A stretch of 64,000 bases of DNA, taken from Polaromonas sp. AET17H-212. Its GTDB lineage: Bacteria; Pseudomonadota; Gammaproteobacteria; Burkholderiales; Burkholderiaceae_C. This document shows, piece by piece, positions 61,510-64,000 of the stretch. The notes beneath the pieces are model-generated. The model worked only from the letters and a program-made list of their open reading frames with translations, did no database searches and was not told where the DNA came from. Position 1 is the first letter of the stretch. Each line of letters begins with the position of its first letter. Made by a program: the position numbers and the translations under genes. The DNA lies in assembly GCF_002379085.1 (NCBI RefSeq), contig NZ_NBZW01000001.1, forward strand, positions 186,001 to 250,000, in the 5' to 3' direction.

Positions 61510-61735
61510 GGCGGACCCTGTTTTTTTCCTGGCGCTGGGGAACCTTTGAAGCTAAGCAGTTGATTTGTATGGCATTTTTCTGGAATGCCCGGCTTGCTTC
61601 AGGCAATGCACAGGCCGCAATGTTACCCGAGCCCGACGCCCGGACCGCTGTAAAAAATGGTGACCGGCGCCGCGCGGGCCATGGTGGCGGTGGTGGCGCG
61701 CCCTTCCGTGGCCGGTTCCTCCCCGAATTCATGCA

Positions 61736-61795
61736 TCAAAATGGCCTCCAGCCCTTGTCTGTCGTGCGCAAGAAGCTATCTTTTTCATAGCAAAG
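61736..61795 (-). repeat. Dispersed repeat family A, copy 8 (intergenic, minus orientation)
   Basis: On the minus strand: TTTGCTATGAAAAAGATAGC, TTCTTGCGCACGACAG, ACAAGGGCTGGAGGCC, ATTTTGAT. This is the most complete copy, with GCTAT...ATAGC forming a short stem. Confidence 0.75.
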
Positions 61796-61841
61796 CAGCT
61801 TTGGAGACTGGCCGGCCGCCACCCGCGCGGTGTTCACACGG

Positions 61842-61854
61842 GATAATCCGGGCG
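61842..61854 (+). promoter_or_regulatory. -10 element abutting the dapC start (leaderless mRNA)
   Basis: GATAAT at 61842-61847 ends 7 nt before ATG 61855. No Shine-Dalgarno sequence is present. Confidence 0.55.
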
Positions 61855-63054
61855 ATGAATCCATTGTTGAAACGCCTGCAGCCCTACCCCTTCGAGCGGC
61901 TGCGCCAGCTCCACGCCGACGTCACGCCCAACCCGGCCTACCGCCCCATCAGCCTGGGCATTGGCGAACCCCGGCATGCGACGCCGGAACTGATCAAGAC
62001 CGCCCTGAGCGCCAGCCTGGCTGGCCTGGCCAGCTACCCGGCCACCGCCGGCGAACCCAAACTGCGGCAGGCCATGGCCGACTGGCTGCAGCGCCGTTAC
62101 GGCCTGGCGCTGGACCCGGCCACGCAGATCCTGCCGGTCAACGGCTCGCGCGAGGCGCTGTTTGCGCTGGCGCAGACCGTGATCGACCCGACGCAGCCCG
62201 GCGCGACAGTGGTCAGCCCGAACCCGTTTTACCAAATCTACGAAGGCGCGGCGCTGCTGGCCGGTGCCGACACCTGGTTCGCGCCCAGCGACCCGGCGCG
62301 CAATTTTGCGGTGGACTGGGCCGCTGTGCCGCAAGAGGTCTGGGCAAAAACGCAGCTGCTGTTTGTCTGCTCGCCGGGCAACCCGACCGGTGCGGTCATG
62401 GGCCTGGACGAGTGGAGGCTGCTGTTTGAACTGAGCGACCGGTACGGCTTTGTGATTGCCTCGGACGAGTGTTACAGCGAGATCTATTTCCGTGAGGAGC
62501 CGCCGCTGGGCTCGCTGCAGGCCGCGGCGCAGCTGGGCCGGCATGACTTCAAAAACATCATCGCGCTGACCAGCCTGTCCAAACGCAGCAACGTGCCGGG
62601 CCTGCGCAGCGGCTTTGTTGCCGGTGACGCGGCGCTGATCAAACCTTTTCTGCTGTACCGCACCTACCACGGCAGCGCCATGAGCCCCATCGTGCAGGCG
62701 GCCAGCATCGCCGCCTGGAACGACGAGAAACATGTGGTGGAGAACCGCGCGCTGTACCGCGAAAAGTTTGCCCAGGTCACCCCCCTGCTCGCCCGCGTCA
62801 TGGACGTGGCCCTGCCCGACGCCGGGTTTTACCTGTGGGCGCAGATTCCGGCGCGTTTTGACAACAACGACCCTGCGTTTTCGCGCGAACTGCTCGCTCT
62901 TTACAATGTGGTGGTGTTGCCCGGCAGTTACCTTGCCCGCGAAGCCCGGGGCCACAACCCCGGTACCGGGCGCATCCGCATGGCGCTGGTGGCTGAAACC
63001 GCTGAATGTGTGGAAGCTGCCGAAAGAATCGTTCAATTTATCCAATCCACCTGA
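61855..63054 (+). CDS. dapC: N-succinyldiaminopimelate aminotransferase
   Basis: 399 residues from ATG 61855; the frame is open further upstream across a repeat. Class-I PLP aminotransferase signs: PISLGIGEPRHATPELI, NGSREALFALAQ, VVSPNPFYQIYEGAALLAG, FVCSPGNPTGAVM, and the PLP Lys in TSLSKRSNVPGLRSGFVAGD. The final Arg-containing block is GTGRIRMALVAE. Next to dapD, it is the DapC of the succinylase lysine/diaminopimelate pathway. The gap to dapD is 11 bp. Confidence 0.92.
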   Translation: MNPLLKRLQPYPFERLRQLHADVTPNPAYRPISLGIGEPRHATPELIKTALSASLAGLASYPATAGEPKLRQAMADWLQRRYGLALDPATQILPVNGSREALFALAQTVIDPTQPGATVVSPNPFYQIYEGAALLAGADTWFAPSDPARNFAVDWAAVPQEVWAKTQLLFVCSPGNPTGAVMGLDEWRLLFELSDRYGFVIASDECYSEIYFREEPPLGSLQAAAQLGRHDFKNIIALTSLSKRSNVPGLRSGFVAGDAALIKPFLLYRTYHGSAMSPIVQAASIAAWNDEKHVVENRALYREKFAQVTPLLARVMDVALPDAGFYLWAQIPARFDNNDPAFSRELLALYNVVVLPGSYLAREARGHNPGTGRIRMALVAETAECVEAAERIVQFIQST

Positions 63055-63065
63055 TCTGAAAAAAA

Positions 63066-63893
63066 ATGAATCAAGACCAACTTCAAAGCATCATCAACGC
63101 CGCCTGGGAAGACCGCGCCAACCTCTCGCCGCAGGCTGCGTCCAAAGAGATCCAGGATGCGGTCGAGCACACGATTTCCGAACTGAACGGCGGCCGCCTG
63201 CGCGTCGCCACGCGCCAGGGTGTGGGCCAGTGGACCACGCACCAGTGGATCAAGAAAGCCGTGCTGCTGAGCTTTCGCCTGAAAGACAACGTGCTGATGC
63301 GCGCCGGCGACCTGGGCTTTTATGACAAGGTGCCGACCAAGTTCTCGCACCTGAGCGAGCAGGAAATGAAGGAAAGCGGCGTGCGTGTGGTGCCGCCGGC
63401 CGTGGCGCGCCGCGGCAGCTACATCGCCAAGGGCGCGATCCTGATGCCGAGCTACGTGAACATCGGCGCTTATGTGGACGAAGGCACCATGGTGGACGCC
63501 TGGGCCACGGTCGGCAGCTGCGCGCAGGTCGGAAAAAACGTGCACCTGTCCGGCGGCGTCGGCCTGGGCGGCGTGCTCGAACCCCTGCAGGCCAACCCGA
63601 CCATCATTGAAGACAACTGCTTCATCGGTGCGCGCTCCGAGGTGGTGGAAGGCGTGATCGTCGAGGAAAACTCCGTCATTTCCATGGGTGTCTACATCGG
63701 CCAGAGCACACCGATTTATGACCGCGAGGCGGATACCGTGACCTATGGCCGCATTCCGGCCGGTTCTGTGGTCGTGTCGGGCAACCTGCCCAAGGCCGGC
63801 GGCAAATACAGCCTGTACTGCGCCGTGATCGTCAAGAAGGTGGACGCCAAGACCCGCGCCACGACCAGCCTGAACGACCTGCTGCGGGATTGA
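63066..63893 (+). CDS. dapD: 2,3,4,5-tetrahydropyridine-2,6-dicarboxylate N-succinyltransferase
   Basis: 275 residues, the family length. The N-terminal helical domain ([36 protein letters not shown]) is followed by a left-handed beta-helix of hexapeptide repeats ([55 protein letters not shown]), then [29 protein letters not shown]. It succinylates tetrahydrodipicolinate in lysine and peptidoglycan precursor synthesis. No clear Shine-Dalgarno is seen. A family-B repeat starts directly after the stop. Confidence 0.96.
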   Translation: MNQDQLQSIINAAWEDRANLSPQAASKEIQDAVEHTISELNGGRLRVATRQGVGQWTTHQWIKKAVLLSFRLKDNVLMRAGDLGFYDKVPTKFSHLSEQEMKESGVRVVPPAVARRGSYIAKGAILMPSYVNIGAYVDEGTMVDAWATVGSCAQVGKNVHLSGGVGLGGVLEPLQANPTIIEDNCFIGARSEVVEGVIVEENSVISMGVYIGQSTPIYDREADTVTYGRIPAGSVVVSGNLPKAGGKYSLYCAVIVKKVDAKTRATTSLNDLLRD

Positions 63894-63990
63894 TGGCCCC
63901 CACGCTCGCCACTGCGTGTGCTCCGCTACCGCCCGAGGGGGGCGCTGCGACTGCGGCCCCGGCTGGTGCAGATGGAGCCGTCGCGGCTTG
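63894..63990 (+). repeat. Dispersed repeat family B, copy 4 (after dapD)
   Basis: Begins at the base after the stop: TGGCCCCCACGCTCGCCACT, a CCGCCCGAGGGGGGC dyad, GCTGCGACTGCGG and CCCCGGCTGGTG. The tail differs from the other copies. The window ends just after it. Confidence 0.72.
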
Positions 63991-64000
63991 TTCCTTGTGT

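Larger units (their letters stand above)
61510..61854. other. 345-bp divergent intergenic region (smc / dapC)
   Basis: No gene is supported. It holds an inverted full copy of family A (61736-61795) and the GATAAT element directly before dapC. The smc side (61510-61560) contains AGGAAAAAAACAGGG upstream of the GTG start. Confidence 0.5.

Overview
The window is chromosomal DNA of a high-GC betaproteobacterium, most likely a member of the Comamonadaceae (Polaromonas / Rhodoferax / Variovorax-like). The evidence is the codon usage, the housekeeping gene order (selO-msrB-yciB-bolA-ppiC, then purL / map-glnD / def / ligA-zipA-smc / dapC-dapD), Bug-type solute receptors, and several families of short dispersed repeats that I associate with this family. 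I see no tRNA or rRNA gene, no insertion sequence, no phage gene and no CRISPR array.

Layout. 1-3071: end of an unknown gene, a CsgG-like lipoprotein carrying peptidoglycan-binding and DUF4384-like domains, and a secreted Sel1-repeat protein. 3188-5680: Kef-type cation antiporter and a small membrane coiled-coil protein. 5681-6093: decayed DUF1223 gene next to a dispersed repeat. 6094-9617: IclR regulator divergent from a Bug receptor / RraA-like aldolase / D-2-hydroxyacid dehydrogenase cluster. 9648-11024: LysR regulator divergent from a DUF2917 gene. 11520-17065: a complete six-gene functional-amyloid operon in the order and sizes of Pseudomonas fapABCDEF; this is the accessory highlight. 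17085-29276: a long minus-strand fatty-acid or acyl-CoA region (fadB-like, thiolase, acyl-CoA dehydrogenase, small membrane protein, SDR, thioesterase, quinone-reductase-like, aidB, GST-like, ElaA-like, SDR). 29449-34562: LivFGMHK-type branched-chain amino-acid/amide ABC transporter. 34753-36381: acyl-CoA synthetase. 36731-64000: Crp/Fnr regulator followed by conserved housekeeping genes.

How the genes work together. The Fap operon should encode a secreted amyloid fibre: FapC and FapB as major and minor subunits with three imperfect repeats each, FapD a C39-type cysteine protease, FapF a coiled-coil-plugged outer-membrane channel, and FapA and FapE accessory proteins. Strong hairpins after fapC, fapD and fapE suggest staged expression. 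The fad-type region, the adjacent ABC transporter and the acyl-CoA synthetase form an uptake, activation and beta-oxidation neighbourhood. A TetR-type palindrome lies upstream of the fadB-like gene.

Signals not explained by the gene list: (i) a dispersed ~55-bp repeat (here 'family A', 8 copies) that lies between genes and also inside open reading frames, most clearly in purL, and that supplies the purL stop codon; (ii) a different repeat (family C) inside the acyl-CoA dehydrogenase gene; (iii) a third repeat (family B) placed just after four stop codons in sense orientation; (iv) six genes whose only promoter-like -10 hexamer ends 6-7 nt before the ATG, implying leaderless mRNAs.
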